Shown: positions 28,660-36,107 of the stretch, piece after piece
How positions within the stretch are numbered: the first letter of the stretch is position 1
Layout of the letters: each line of letters opens with the position of its first letter
From: Solirubrobacter ginsenosidimutans
Lineage (GTDB): Bacteria; Actinomycetota; Thermoleophilia; Solirubrobacterales; Solirubrobacteraceae
DNA length: 41,254 bases
Direction of reading: 5' to 3'
NCBI RefSeq assembly: GCF_027587205.1
Contig: NZ_JAPDOD010000068.1
Span: forward strand, 1-41,254
The notes under the pieces: model-generated
Told to the model about the DNA's origin: nothing
The model's database searches: none
The model's input: only the letters and a program-made list of their open reading frames with translations
Made by a program: the position numbers and the translations under genes

Positions 28660-31554
28660 GTGACCACCGCGCTCTCCCCACGCAGGTCCAACCTGCACGT
28701 CGTCCCCTCGCCCTCCGCTCCGTCGCCGCTGATCGAGCGCGCCGTCGAGCTCGATGTGCTCCGCTCCTCGGTCGCCCGGCTGGAATCGGGCGCCAGCGGC
28801 GTCGTCGTCCTGGAAGCTCCCGCCGGCCTCGGCAAGACCGCCCTGCTCGAGTACGGAGCGAGCGTCGCCGCCCGGTCCGGCTTCCTCGTGCGCCGGGCGG
28901 CACCGGGTCCGCTCGAGCGTCACTTCGCGTTCGGCGTCGTCCGCGCGCTGCTCGAAGGCCCCGTCCGCGAGGCGTCGCCCGGCGAGCGCGAGCACCTGCT
29001 CGATGGTGCCGCGGCCGCCGCGGGCGAGCTGCTGCTCGACGGCACCGCACCCGCCGGCGACTCGGCGATGCTGATCGCCCACAGCGTGCTCTGGCTGTGC
29101 TCGGCGATCGCGGAGCGGCGGCCGTTGGCGCTCGTGATCGACGACGCCCAGTGGGCGGACCGCGCGTCGCTCGAGGTGCTCTCCTACCTGGCGCGCCGCG
29201 TCGACGATCTGCCGCTGCTGCTGCTGATCGGCGCGCGCGCCGACGACCCCGACGCGGCGTCGGACCTGCTGACGCTGCTGGGCTCGGTGCGCTCGGCGAC
29301 CGTGCTGCACCCGCAGCCGCTGACGGCGCGCGGGGCGACGCAGCTGATCCGCCGCCTCGCTCCCGAGACGCCCGCCGCGGTGTGCCGCGACTGTCATCGC
29401 GCGGTCGGCGGCAACCCCTGGCTGCTGGGCGAGCTCGGCCGCCAGATCGCCGCCCATGGCCCCGAGGCGCTCGAGGACTCCGAGCAGGACGCGCCCCATG
29501 TCACAGCGATCGCCCGCACCGTCGTGCGGCGGCGCCTGGCGGAGCTGTGCCCGCGCGACCGGGGCGTCGTCGCGGCGCTCGCGGTGATCGGCGACGGCGC
29601 TCCGCCGCACGTCCTCGCCGCCGTGGCCGGGGTGCCCGTCGGCGAGCTCGGCCCGGCGCGCGACGCGCTGCTGGCCGCCGGGTTGCTGGACTCCGGCTTC
29701 GAGGCACCCAAGACGCTGCCGTGCTCGGCCGCGCCGTCGGCCGGCATGCGGTTCGCCCACGGCCTGATCGCGGTGGCGATCGCCGAGGAGCTGCCGCGGA
29801 CCGAGCGTGAGCGGCTGCACCGCGAGGCGGCGCGGGCGCTGATGGACTGCGGCGCCGACCCGGGAGTGGTCGCGTCGCACCTGCTCGAGTGCGGCCCGCA
29901 GGCGGACCCGGGCGTCACCGAGTTGCTGTTGCGCGCCGCGGCGGCAGCGGCCCGCGGCGGCGTGCCGCGCGCGGCGGCGGCCTACCTCGAACGCGCACTG
30001 CAGGAGCGCGCCCCCGGCGACGACCGCGGCAAGATGCTCGCCCGCCTCGGCACGGTCGCGTTCGACGCCGGCCTTCCGGACTCGCGGCGCCGGCTGCGCG
30101 AAGCACTGCGTGAGGTCGACGACCGCGAGTGCCGGATCGACGTCCTGACCCGGCTGGCGGCGCTGAACCTGGTGGACGCCGGAGACGAGGGCCTGGCGCA
30201 GGTCTTCGAGCAGGAACTGGCCGGCGAGGACGATCCCGACGTGCGCCTCGCGGTCGAGGCCGCCTCGCTGGACGCGCTGCTGATCTTCCCCGAGCGCCAC
30301 GCCGAGCGTGCGCGGCGGGTGGCGGCGATCGATCTCTCCGAGAGCGCGGACCCGCTGCTCGAGCGGGTGGTGCTCGCGCACCGGGCGTGGGTCGGGACCG
30401 AGCTCGGCGCGCCGTCGGCGTCGGTGTGGGCGGCGATGGCCCGCAGCGCGCTCGACGGCGGGCTGCTGCGTGAAGAGGCGCACTGGCGTTCGGCGTATTC
30501 GCTGTCGGCGCGGGTGCTCGTCGCCACCGACGATCCGCAGGCCGGCGAAGCGATCGCCGGCATGCGCGACGTGGCGCTGGAGCGCGGGTCGCTGCGGCTG
30601 CGGGTGGCGGCGGAGTGGTACGCGGCCGACCACGCGCTGCGGACCGGGCGGGTGGGTGAGGCCGAGAACCACGCCCGCCTCGCGCTCGACCTCGTCGACG
30701 ACGACACCAACGTCTTCAGCGGCGGCGCGGCCGAGGTGCTCGTCTGCGCCCTGGCCGAGCGCGGCGCCTTCGGCGAGGCCCGCGAGCTGCTGCGCGAGCG
30801 GCGGCTGGACGGCGCGCTCGGGTTCGCGGTGTGGGAGATCGGTCTGCGGCACGCCCGCGCCCGGTTGTGGCTGGGCGAGGGTGACTTCGAGCGCGCCTAC
30901 GCCGAGGCGATGGAGGCGGGCACGCTGCGCGCCGAGCAGGGGCGCCCGAACCCATCGCTGGAAGCCTGGCGGTCGACCGCAGCCCGCGCGCTCGCCCACC
31001 TCGGGCGGCGCGAGGAAGCGATGGCGCTGGCCGACGCGGAGCTCGCGCTGGCGGAGCGCTTCGGCGCCCCCGTCCCGATCGCCACCGCGTTGCATGCCCG
31101 CGCCGTCGCCGAGCCCGACCACGAGACCCGCATCGCGCTCTGCCGTCGCGGGTTGGCCGTCGCCGCGGGCTCCTCGGGGCTGGAGGCCGTGCGCCTGCGG
31201 CTCGAGCTCGGCAGCGCCCTGGCGTCCTTGGGCCGGCGGGTGGAGGCGCGCGACGCGCTGCGCCCGGCGCTCGCCGACGCCGACGCCGCGGGTGCGGTCG
31301 CGTTGGCCCAGCGGGCGCGGCGCGAGCTCGTCGCCACCGGCCTGCGCCCCCGCCACGCGGCGATCGAAGGCGCCGCGGCCCTGACCCCCCGGCAGCGCCA
31401 GATCTGCGAGCTCGCCGCCGCCGGCAAGGGCAACCGCGCGATCGCACAACAGCTGTTCCTCTCGATCAAGACCGTCGAGACGCACCTGGCCGCGGGCTAC
31501 CGCAAGCTCGGCGTCAACACCCGCTCGGAGCTGGCGGCCGAACTGGCGGCGTAA
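28660..31554 (+). CDS. LAL-type (LuxR/MalT-like) ATPase transcriptional regulator
   Basis: From the GTG at 28660 the protein has 964 residues. A Pro-rich start is followed by an AAA/NB-ARC-like ATPase with Walker A APAGLGKT (53-60) and a Walker-B-like LALVIDDAQWAD. Then come several hundred residues of TPR-like helices, and a C-terminal LuxR HTH (LTPRQRQICELAAAGKGN, then AIAQQLFLSIKTVETHLAAG) that ends the protein. The frame is open up to 28561 (TTG), but that part overlaps the -35 box of the divergent operon and is AT-rich, so the later start is preferred. LAL regulators are ATP-dependent activators; the divergent permease operon and the downstream vWA gene are possible targets. Confidence 0.9.
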   Translation: MTTALSPRRSNLHVVPSPSAPSPLIERAVELDVLRSSVARLESGASGVVVLEAPAGLGKTALLEYGASVAARSGFLVRRAAPGPLERHFAFGVVRALLEGPVREASPGEREHLLDGAAAAAGELLLDGTAPAGDSAMLIAHSVLWLCSAIAERRPLALVIDDAQWADRASLEVLSYLARRVDDLPLLLLIGARADDPDAASDLLTLLGSVRSATVLHPQPLTARGATQLIRRLAPETPAAVCRDCHRAVGGNPWLLGELGRQIAAHGPEALEDSEQDAPHVTAIARTVVRRRLAELCPRDRGVVAALAVIGDGAPPHVLAAVAGVPVGELGPARDALLAAGLLDSGFEAPKTLPCSAAPSAGMRFAHGLIAVAIAEELPRTERERLHREAARALMDCGADPGVVASHLLECGPQADPGVTELLLRAAAAAARGGVPRAAAAYLERALQERAPGDDRGKMLARLGTVAFDAGLPDSRRRLREALREVDDRECRIDVLTRLAALNLVDAGDEGLAQVFEQELAGEDDPDVRLAVEAASLDALLIFPERHAERARRVAAIDLSESADPLLERVVLAHRAWVGTELGAPSASVWAAMARSALDGGLLREEAHWRSAYSLSARVLVATDDPQAGEAIAGMRDVALERGSLRLRVAAEWYAADHALRTGRVGEAENHARLALDLVDDDTNVFSGGAAEVLVCALAERGAFGEARELLRERRLDGALGFAVWEIGLRHARARLWLGEGDFERAYAEAMEAGTLRAEQGRPNPSLEAWRSTAARALAHLGRREEAMALADAELALAERFGAPVPIATALHARAVAEPDHETRIALCRRGLAVAAGSSGLEAVRLRLELGSALASLGRRVEARDALRPALADADAAGAVALAQRARRELVATGLRPRHAAIEGAAALTPRQRQICELAAAGKGNRAIAQQLFLSIKTVETHLAAGYRKLGVNTRSELAAELAA

Positions 31555-31563
31555 GGTTGTGAC

Positions 31564-32994
31564 ATGGGACAGGACGATCCGCCACCTGACTCAACCCGCA
31601 CGGGTGAGGCGGCGATCGTCTGGCTCGCCATCTTCCTTGGGTCGAAGGTGGTGCGCGCCGTTTTCAGAATGGCGAGGGCGGTCTACAGGGCGATACCGGC
31701 GGACGACCGGCCGCCACCGCCCGTCGTCGGCCTGCTGATCGACGTCTCGGCCTCGATGCGGGAAAGCTTCACCAACGAGGCCGTCGGCGAGACGAGTCGC
31801 TTCGAGTCCGCCCTCGCGGCGTTGGGCGACTTCGCACGCCGTGGCGGGACGATGGTGACGTCGCGGCTTGAGGGGCAAGGGAATGCGGTCCGGGTCTTCG
31901 CGTACGCCTTTGGCGTCCGAGGGACATCCGACGGCGTGTGCGATCTCCTGTCGCTGATGACGCTGTTGCGCGGCAGGCCGGAGCCGGAGGAATCCGGCGA
32001 GGGCGAGGACGATGATGCGCCGGTGATGAGCGATCCATACGAGTATCTGCGAGCGGTCGCCGAGCACGAGCAACGCGGGGGATGGGCCGCGTGGATCGAC
32101 ACGAACGTCGATCGGCGGAGCGCGGCGAACCTGGCGGCCAATCTCCACAGTCACCCTGCGCTGTCGTCGATGTTGCGCGACGTGCTGCCGGACCTGTCCA
32201 GCGCGGACATCGAGGTGCTCCTGTCCGCCGAGCGAGCGCGTGCGGCGCGAGGCGTGCGCAACGTCCGCGGCCGGTACCGCGCCACGCGGGAGATCGGGGG
32301 CTCGGATGCTGTCGCAGCGGCGCGACAGGTGCATCGCGCAGGTGGGCGCGATGCGCTGAGGCAGAAGGTGGTCGTCGCGAATCGGATGGTGACGACGCTG
32401 TCACACCACGTTCTCGACGAATCGGAGCTCCGCGCGGCACTGGATGACCCCGAACTGCGGGAGCTGATCCAAGCGTCGCTCCGGGCGCGTCTCGATGAGG
32501 CCGGCGACACCACTCTGACGGTCGATCAATTGGCCGAGCTCCTCCGCTCGCCCGCGGTCGGCGACGCGCGCGGCCTGAATGACCTGCTCTATGGCACCAC
32601 GCCCATGTGCGCCGCGCTGGAGAAGGCCGAGCGGCGATTCGCGCGCCTGCGCGGGGCGGAGGACGCCGTTCTCGTGATCGTCTCCGACGGCGACCCGACC
32701 GATGGGGAGCCACTCGCGACGGTGGAGCGCATCCGCGCTCACGGAGTGCTTGTGATGTCCTGCTTCGTGACGCGCAAGGATCTCCTCGCACCGCGATCGC
32801 TCGCGACACACCCCGGGGAGGATTGGGACCGCGCGGCCCGCCTCATGTTCGAATGCGCGTCGCCGGCGGACGACGCTCCGCAGACGCGCTTTCTCCTCGA
32901 TCACGGATGGAGCGCTCCGCCGGGGGCTCGCTTCTTCGCCCAGTTGAACCACTCGGCGGTTCTGTCCGAGTTCCTTCGGTCGGCAAGAGGCTGA
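31564..32994 (+). CDS. vWA-domain protein with a large helical insert, partner of the vWA-TIR protein
   Basis: The 476-residue protein has a hydrophobic helix at 16-36 and a vWA domain with a MIDAS motif D60-V-S62-A-S64 (LLIDVSASM). The threonine site is GTTPMCAAL (~344-352) and the acidic loop is IVSDGDPTDG (~372-381), so metal binding looks intact. Between the second strand and the threonine motif lies a charged, helical insert of about 200 residues (~140-340) absent from its convergent neighbour. The C-terminal ~50 residues (RLMFECAS, then LLDHGWS and ARFFAQLNHSAVLSEF) match the post-vWA region of that neighbour. It follows the LAL gene by 9 bases with AAGG upstream. Codon use is less GC-saturated than in neighbouring operons, suggesting transfer. 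Confidence 0.88.
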   Translation: MGQDDPPPDSTRTGEAAIVWLAIFLGSKVVRAVFRMARAVYRAIPADDRPPPPVVGLLIDVSASMRESFTNEAVGETSRFESALAALGDFARRGGTMVTSRLEGQGNAVRVFAYAFGVRGTSDGVCDLLSLMTLLRGRPEPEESGEGEDDDAPVMSDPYEYLRAVAEHEQRGGWAAWIDTNVDRRSAANLAANLHSHPALSSMLRDVLPDLSSADIEVLLSAERARAARGVRNVRGRYRATREIGGSDAVAAARQVHRAGGRDALRQKVVVANRMVTTLSHHVLDESELRAALDDPELRELIQASLRARLDEAGDTTLTVDQLAELLRSPAVGDARGLNDLLYGTTPMCAALEKAERRFARLRGAEDAVLVIVSDGDPTDGEPLATVERIRAHGVLVMSCFVTRKDLLAPRSLATHPGEDWDRAARLMFECASPADDAPQTRFLLDHGWSAPPGARFFAQLNHSAVLSEFLRSARG

Positions 32995-33000
32995 CCGCGG

Positions 33001-33017
33001 GCGGCGTCAAGCGCCGC
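33001..33017. terminator. Bidirectional hairpin between the vWA genes
   Basis: GCGGCG (33001-33006) pairs with CGCCGC (33012-33017) around a five-base loop that contains the stop codon of the vWA-TIR gene. It lies seven bases after the stop of the vWA gene. Confidence 0.5.
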
Positions 33018-34428
33018 GTCGCCCCTGTCGAACGGCTTGCGCGGCCTGGCGAAGGTCCTGAAGGACCTCGAGGAACGCCTGATCGCGCTTGGCCTTCGTG
33101 TCGTAGTCGAGTTCGATCGTGCGACCTTCGCGTGGCCGCGCCTGCGTCTCGGCCAGCCACTCGTGCGCCTGCCAGTCACACGGACGCAGGATGATGGGCA
33201 GAATGCGCGTCCCGACCCGCCGGCGCGCCTCGAGGAAATGCTCCATCTCCACGCTCTGGCAGTACCGCGAGCTCAGGAACGCCTGACTTACCAGCGCGAG
33301 GACGATGTCCGTGGTGTCGATGGCGGCGCGGATCTTCGTGTCCCAGAGCTCGCCCGTGGCGATGTCGCGGTCGGTGAAGAACTCGAGCCCTTCGTCGCGC
33401 AACGGCGAGAGGTAGCCCAGGAGCGAGTCGTCGGCGAGATAGTGCGCATCCTGGTGGCTGTAGGTGACAAACACCCTCACCGGCGACTCGACCAAGGCTT
33501 GAGCCGGCTTGCGGTCGGACGGTTCGAGCGGACTCAAGATCACCTTCGAAAACTCCGTCAGGACCTCCGACTGGTTGATCTGAGTGAACAACCTGGCGTC
33601 CGGGTCCACCGTCCACCGATGCTCGATCAGATACGCGTCGAATGGGGAGCGCTGCGGAAGCTGGGAAGCGCACTCGAACATCAGCCGGGCACCTCGGGGC
33701 CAGCCGGGGCGCGGTGATCCGTAGAGCCGCCGGGACTCCGTGAGATCCTCGTCCGTGAGCAGACACGACACGATGACCACGTCGGCAGCGCGGATCTCCT
33801 CGGCGACGGCTCGTATGGTGTCGCCCGAGGCGTCCGTGGGCTCCCCGTCCGACACGATGAACAGGATCGGCGGCGGGGCGTAGGCGCGCGACGCGTGCTC
33901 GCGACCGATGCGGGCAAGGGCGGTGCTGAACGCCTCGGCCATCGGTGTGTCACCGAACATGTTCGGGACCAAGGTCTCGATGTGCTCCTGATAGGTCGGC
34001 CACGACCGCGCCAAGCGATCGATCGTCACGGCGCTTCCGGCGTCGTCGTCCAGTACGAGCAGGTCGCGGACCTTCGGTCCATCGTCGCCGAGGAAGAATC
34101 CGAGCGGATTGCCGAAGCCGAATCCGTACGCGAACAGACACAGGCGCGGGCTGACCCTTCCGCCGACCCCCTCGGTACAGAGCCGTGCGGCGGAGGCGAT
34201 GAGGTCGTCGAACGAGTTGCGGAAGCTTTCGAGGCGCGTCCGTGCGGTAGGCGAACGGCTTTGGATCGACGACATCATCGATGACGAGACGTCGACCAGC
34301 ACGCCCACGAGCATCGGGAACTCCACGGACGGCCGTGGCGCGCGCACGGCTGGGTGGAAGTCGCCTCCTGGCATGGTGCGCCGGCTCAGGTGCTCCCAAC
34401 ATGCGGCATGGGCCTGACTCTTCGCCAT
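33007..34428 (-). CDS. vWA-TIR fusion protein, probable NADase effector
   Basis: Numbered from the ATG at 34428 (473 residues), a vWA domain spans about 35-230 with MIDAS D46-V-S48-S-S50, the threonine site FGDTPMAEAF (~158-167) and the acidic loop IVSDGEPTD (~191-199). A connecting region shares RLMFECAS and a QINQSEVLTEFSK segment with the convergent vWA protein. A TIR domain follows (~317-462): VRVFVTYSHQDAHYLADD at its start, FFTDRDIATGELW in the middle and the catalytic-glutamate loop SSRYCQSVEME, with E394 the expected NADase residue. Bacterial TIR effectors cleave NAD+ or signal when activated. The start is unsure: an ATG at 34314 has GGAG six bases upstream, and the promoter read at 34417-34445 would favour 34374 or 34314. 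Confidence 0.9.
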   Translation of the reverse strand: MAKSQAHAACWEHLSRRTMPGGDFHPAVRAPRPSVEFPMLVGVLVDVSSSMMSSIQSRSPTARTRLESFRNSFDDLIASAARLCTEGVGGRVSPRLCLFAYGFGFGNPLGFFLGDDGPKVRDLLVLDDDAGSAVTIDRLARSWPTYQEHIETLVPNMFGDTPMAEAFSTALARIGREHASRAYAPPPILFIVSDGEPTDASGDTIRAVAEEIRAADVVIVSCLLTDEDLTESRRLYGSPRPGWPRGARLMFECASQLPQRSPFDAYLIEHRWTVDPDARLFTQINQSEVLTEFSKVILSPLEPSDRKPAQALVESPVRVFVTYSHQDAHYLADDSLLGYLSPLRDEGLEFFTDRDIATGELWDTKIRAAIDTTDIVLALVSQAFLSSRYCQSVEMEHFLEARRRVGTRILPIILRPCDWQAHEWLAETQARPREGRTIELDYDTKAKRDQAFLEVLQDLRQAAQAVRQGRRGA

Positions 34429-34445
34429 CGGAGGGCGCTTGTCAA
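34417..34445 (-). promoter_or_regulatory. Candidate promoter of the vWA-TIR gene
   Basis: On the minus strand TTGACA (34440-34445) is followed after 17 bases by AAGAGT (34417-34422). The -35 box is perfect and the -10 weak. If used, transcription starts near 34410, downstream of the ATG at 34428. Confidence 0.4.
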
Positions 34446-34448
34446 ACG

Positions 34449-34470
34449 CCCGTCCCGCCGGCGGGACGGG
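34449..34470. promoter_or_regulatory. Perfect 22-bp palindrome in the divergent region
   Basis: Eleven bases (34449-34459) are followed directly by their exact reverse complement (34460-34470). It abuts the -35 box of the vWA-TIR promoter and lies upstream of the plus-strand effector operon, so it may be an operator; without a loop it is less likely to act as a terminator. Confidence 0.5.
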
Positions 34471-34482
34471 TCGGGGCGGCAT

Positions 34483-34500
34483 GGTACGGCTGCCCGTACC
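34483..34500. promoter_or_regulatory. Second palindrome in the divergent region
   Basis: GGTACGG (34483-34489) and CCGTACC (34494-34500) are perfect inverted arms separated by four bases, 12 bases from the 22-bp palindrome. Confidence 0.45.
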
Positions 34501-34528
34501 AGAGCCAAATCTCAGGGGTGTCCACCGA

Positions 34529-34558
34529 TTGTCAGGGGTCGGGGGTGACCCCGATAGT
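34529..34558 (+). promoter_or_regulatory. Promoter of the MopE/effector operon, leaderless geometry, palindromic spacer
   Basis: TTGTCA (34529-34534) and GATAGT (34553-34558) are 18 bases apart, and the ATG at 34566 lies seven bases later. The spacer itself is an inverted repeat, GGGGTC (34535-34540) and GACCCC (34547-34552), which could be an operator between the two boxes. Confidence 0.5.
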
Positions 34559-34565
34559 CGGAGTG

Positions 34566-36107
34566 ATGCGTTCCTCCCCAGCGCTCCTCCTTCTGCTCGC
34601 GGCCGCTCTCGCGGTGCCCGCCACGGCGGCGGCCGACGACTCGTGGTCGGTGCCGCCTGACGGCGCGTCGCACCCCGCTTCCTCCTGGCCGCACGCCACC
34701 CGGTTCGAGATGCTCGAGTTCACGCTCTACGACGACGAGGACGCCTCCCACGTCACCGTGGCGACCGACCGGACGATGGACGACGTCGTCGCGAGATACG
34801 ACGTCGCACCGCGCGACGGGCTGCCCGAGATCACCTCCGCCCGCACCGGCCCGGACGACCAGTGGGTCGGAACGCCGGGCGTCTACTACTGGCAGGCGGG
34901 CGACGAGCCCGTGCACACCCTGCGGATCACGGGTGCGGAGAAGACCCTCGCCGCGCAGGCCGGGGTGACGACCGTCGAGTTCAACGCCGCGACCGCGAAC
35001 ACCGAGGCCGACCTGACGATCCGCGGCGACGGGCTCGTCGACGAGGCCGACGACGTGACGATCACGCAGACCGCGACCAGCTATGTCATCAGCCGCTCGG
35101 GCGGCGGGCTCGCGGCCGCGAACGCGCCGTGCACCGGCGGCGGGGCCGCGTCGGCGGTGACGTGCCCGATCGCGCCGAGCATCTCGGTCGACCTCGCGGG
35201 CGGCGACGACACGCTCTCCACCAACCACGTCACCCACCCGATCCTCGCGGCGGGTGGAGCGGGCGACGACCACCTGCAGGGGGGCGGGGCCGACGACGTG
35301 CTCGCGGGTGGAGCCGGCAATGACACGCTGACCGGCGGCGGGGGCGTCGACGAGTTCTTCGGCGAGTCCGGCAACGACGTGATCGAGGCGCGTGACAGCG
35401 TGCCGGAGCGGATCGCGTGCGGCGCCGGCGACGACCAGGCGCGCAACGACTTCACCGACATCCTCGCCGAGTGCGAGCGCGGCATCGACGGCGACGCCGA
35501 CGCGTTCGCCTCGGGCGTGGACTGCAACGACGGCATCGCCGCGATCCACCCCGGTGCGCTCGATATCTTCGAGAACGGCATCGACGAGGACTGCGACGGG
35601 CGCGATGCGGTCAACCTCGACCGCGACGGCGACGGCTTCCCGATCCCGGGCGACTGCAACGACGCCGACCCCGCGATCCACCCCGGCGCGCTGGAGATCC
35701 GCGGCAACGACGTCGACGAGAACTGCGATCGCAAGGCCGAGCGCTTCGGCCTGCTCCGCTCGCTCGTGGCCAGCAACTGGCAGTTCGGCGGCAGCTATTC
35801 GAAGGTGCTCACGATGGACATCCGCAACGCACCCAAGGGCGCCAAGATCGCGCTCAGTTGCAAGGGTTCCGGCTGCTCACTGAAGGGCACGAAGCGGGCG
35901 ACGGTCGACCGCGACCTCGCGCCGCTGCACCTCAAGCCGTTCCTCGGCAGCGCCAAGCTCAAGAAGGGCGCCGCGGTCACCGTGCAGGTGCAGGCCACCG
36001 GGCTCGTGGGACGCGTCTACACGTTCAAGGTCGCCCGCTACGGCGAGTTCCCGGCACCCACGATCCAGTGCCAGGCGCCGGGTGCGAAGGAGGCCAAGTC
36101 ATGCTGA
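34566..36107 (+). CDS. Secreted RTX-like/MopE-type metal-binding protein
   Basis: The 513-residue protein has a signal peptide (MRSSPALLLLLAAALAVPATAAA, cut near 23). A strand-rich part of about 200 residues follows. Residues ~227-277 carry hemolysin-type GG-x-G-x-D repeats (GGAGDDHL, GGAGNDTL, GESGNDVI), which form calcium-bound beta rolls. Residues ~308-388 carry two copies of the MopE-like motif D-C-N-D-x(6-8)-H-P-G-A-x-x-I-x-x-N-x-x-D-E-D/N-C-D, each with acidic D-x-D-x-D-G neighbours. The last ~115 residues are a Lys-rich beta domain with two Cys in CKGSGC. Such proteins are extracellular and bind calcium or other metals. It is the first gene of an operon; its stop overlaps the next gene's start by seven bases. 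An upstream continuation of the frame is rejected because the signal peptide starts here. Confidence 0.85.
   Translation: MRSSPALLLLLAAALAVPATAAADDSWSVPPDGASHPASSWPHATRFEMLEFTLYDDEDASHVTVATDRTMDDVVARYDVAPRDGLPEITSARTGPDDQWVGTPGVYYWQAGDEPVHTLRITGAEKTLAAQAGVTTVEFNAATANTEADLTIRGDGLVDEADDVTITQTATSYVISRSGGGLAAANAPCTGGGAASAVTCPIAPSISVDLAGGDDTLSTNHVTHPILAAGGAGDDHLQGGGADDVLAGGAGNDTLTGGGGVDEFFGESGNDVIEARDSVPERIACGAGDDQARNDFTDILAECERGIDGDADAFASGVDCNDGIAAIHPGALDIFENGIDEDCDGRDAVNLDRDGDGFPIPGDCNDADPAIHPGALEIRGNDVDENCDRKAERFGLLRSLVASNWQFGGSYSKVLTMDIRNAPKGAKIALSCKGSGCSLKGTKRATVDRDLAPLHLKPFLGSAKLKKGAAVTVQVQATGLVGRVYTFKVARYGEFPAPTIQCQAPGAKEAKSC

Noticed and set aside
28657..31485. 942-codon minus-strand open frame opposite the LAL regulator
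   Set aside because: Arg/Gln/Gly-rich composition, no domain; the plus strand has Walker motifs and a LuxR HTH.
31564..34428. Assignment of the vWA/TIR pair to MoxR-vWA ternary conflict systems
   Set aside because: Those systems include a MoxR-type AAA ATPase; none is adjacent, and the LAL regulator is not MoxR-like.
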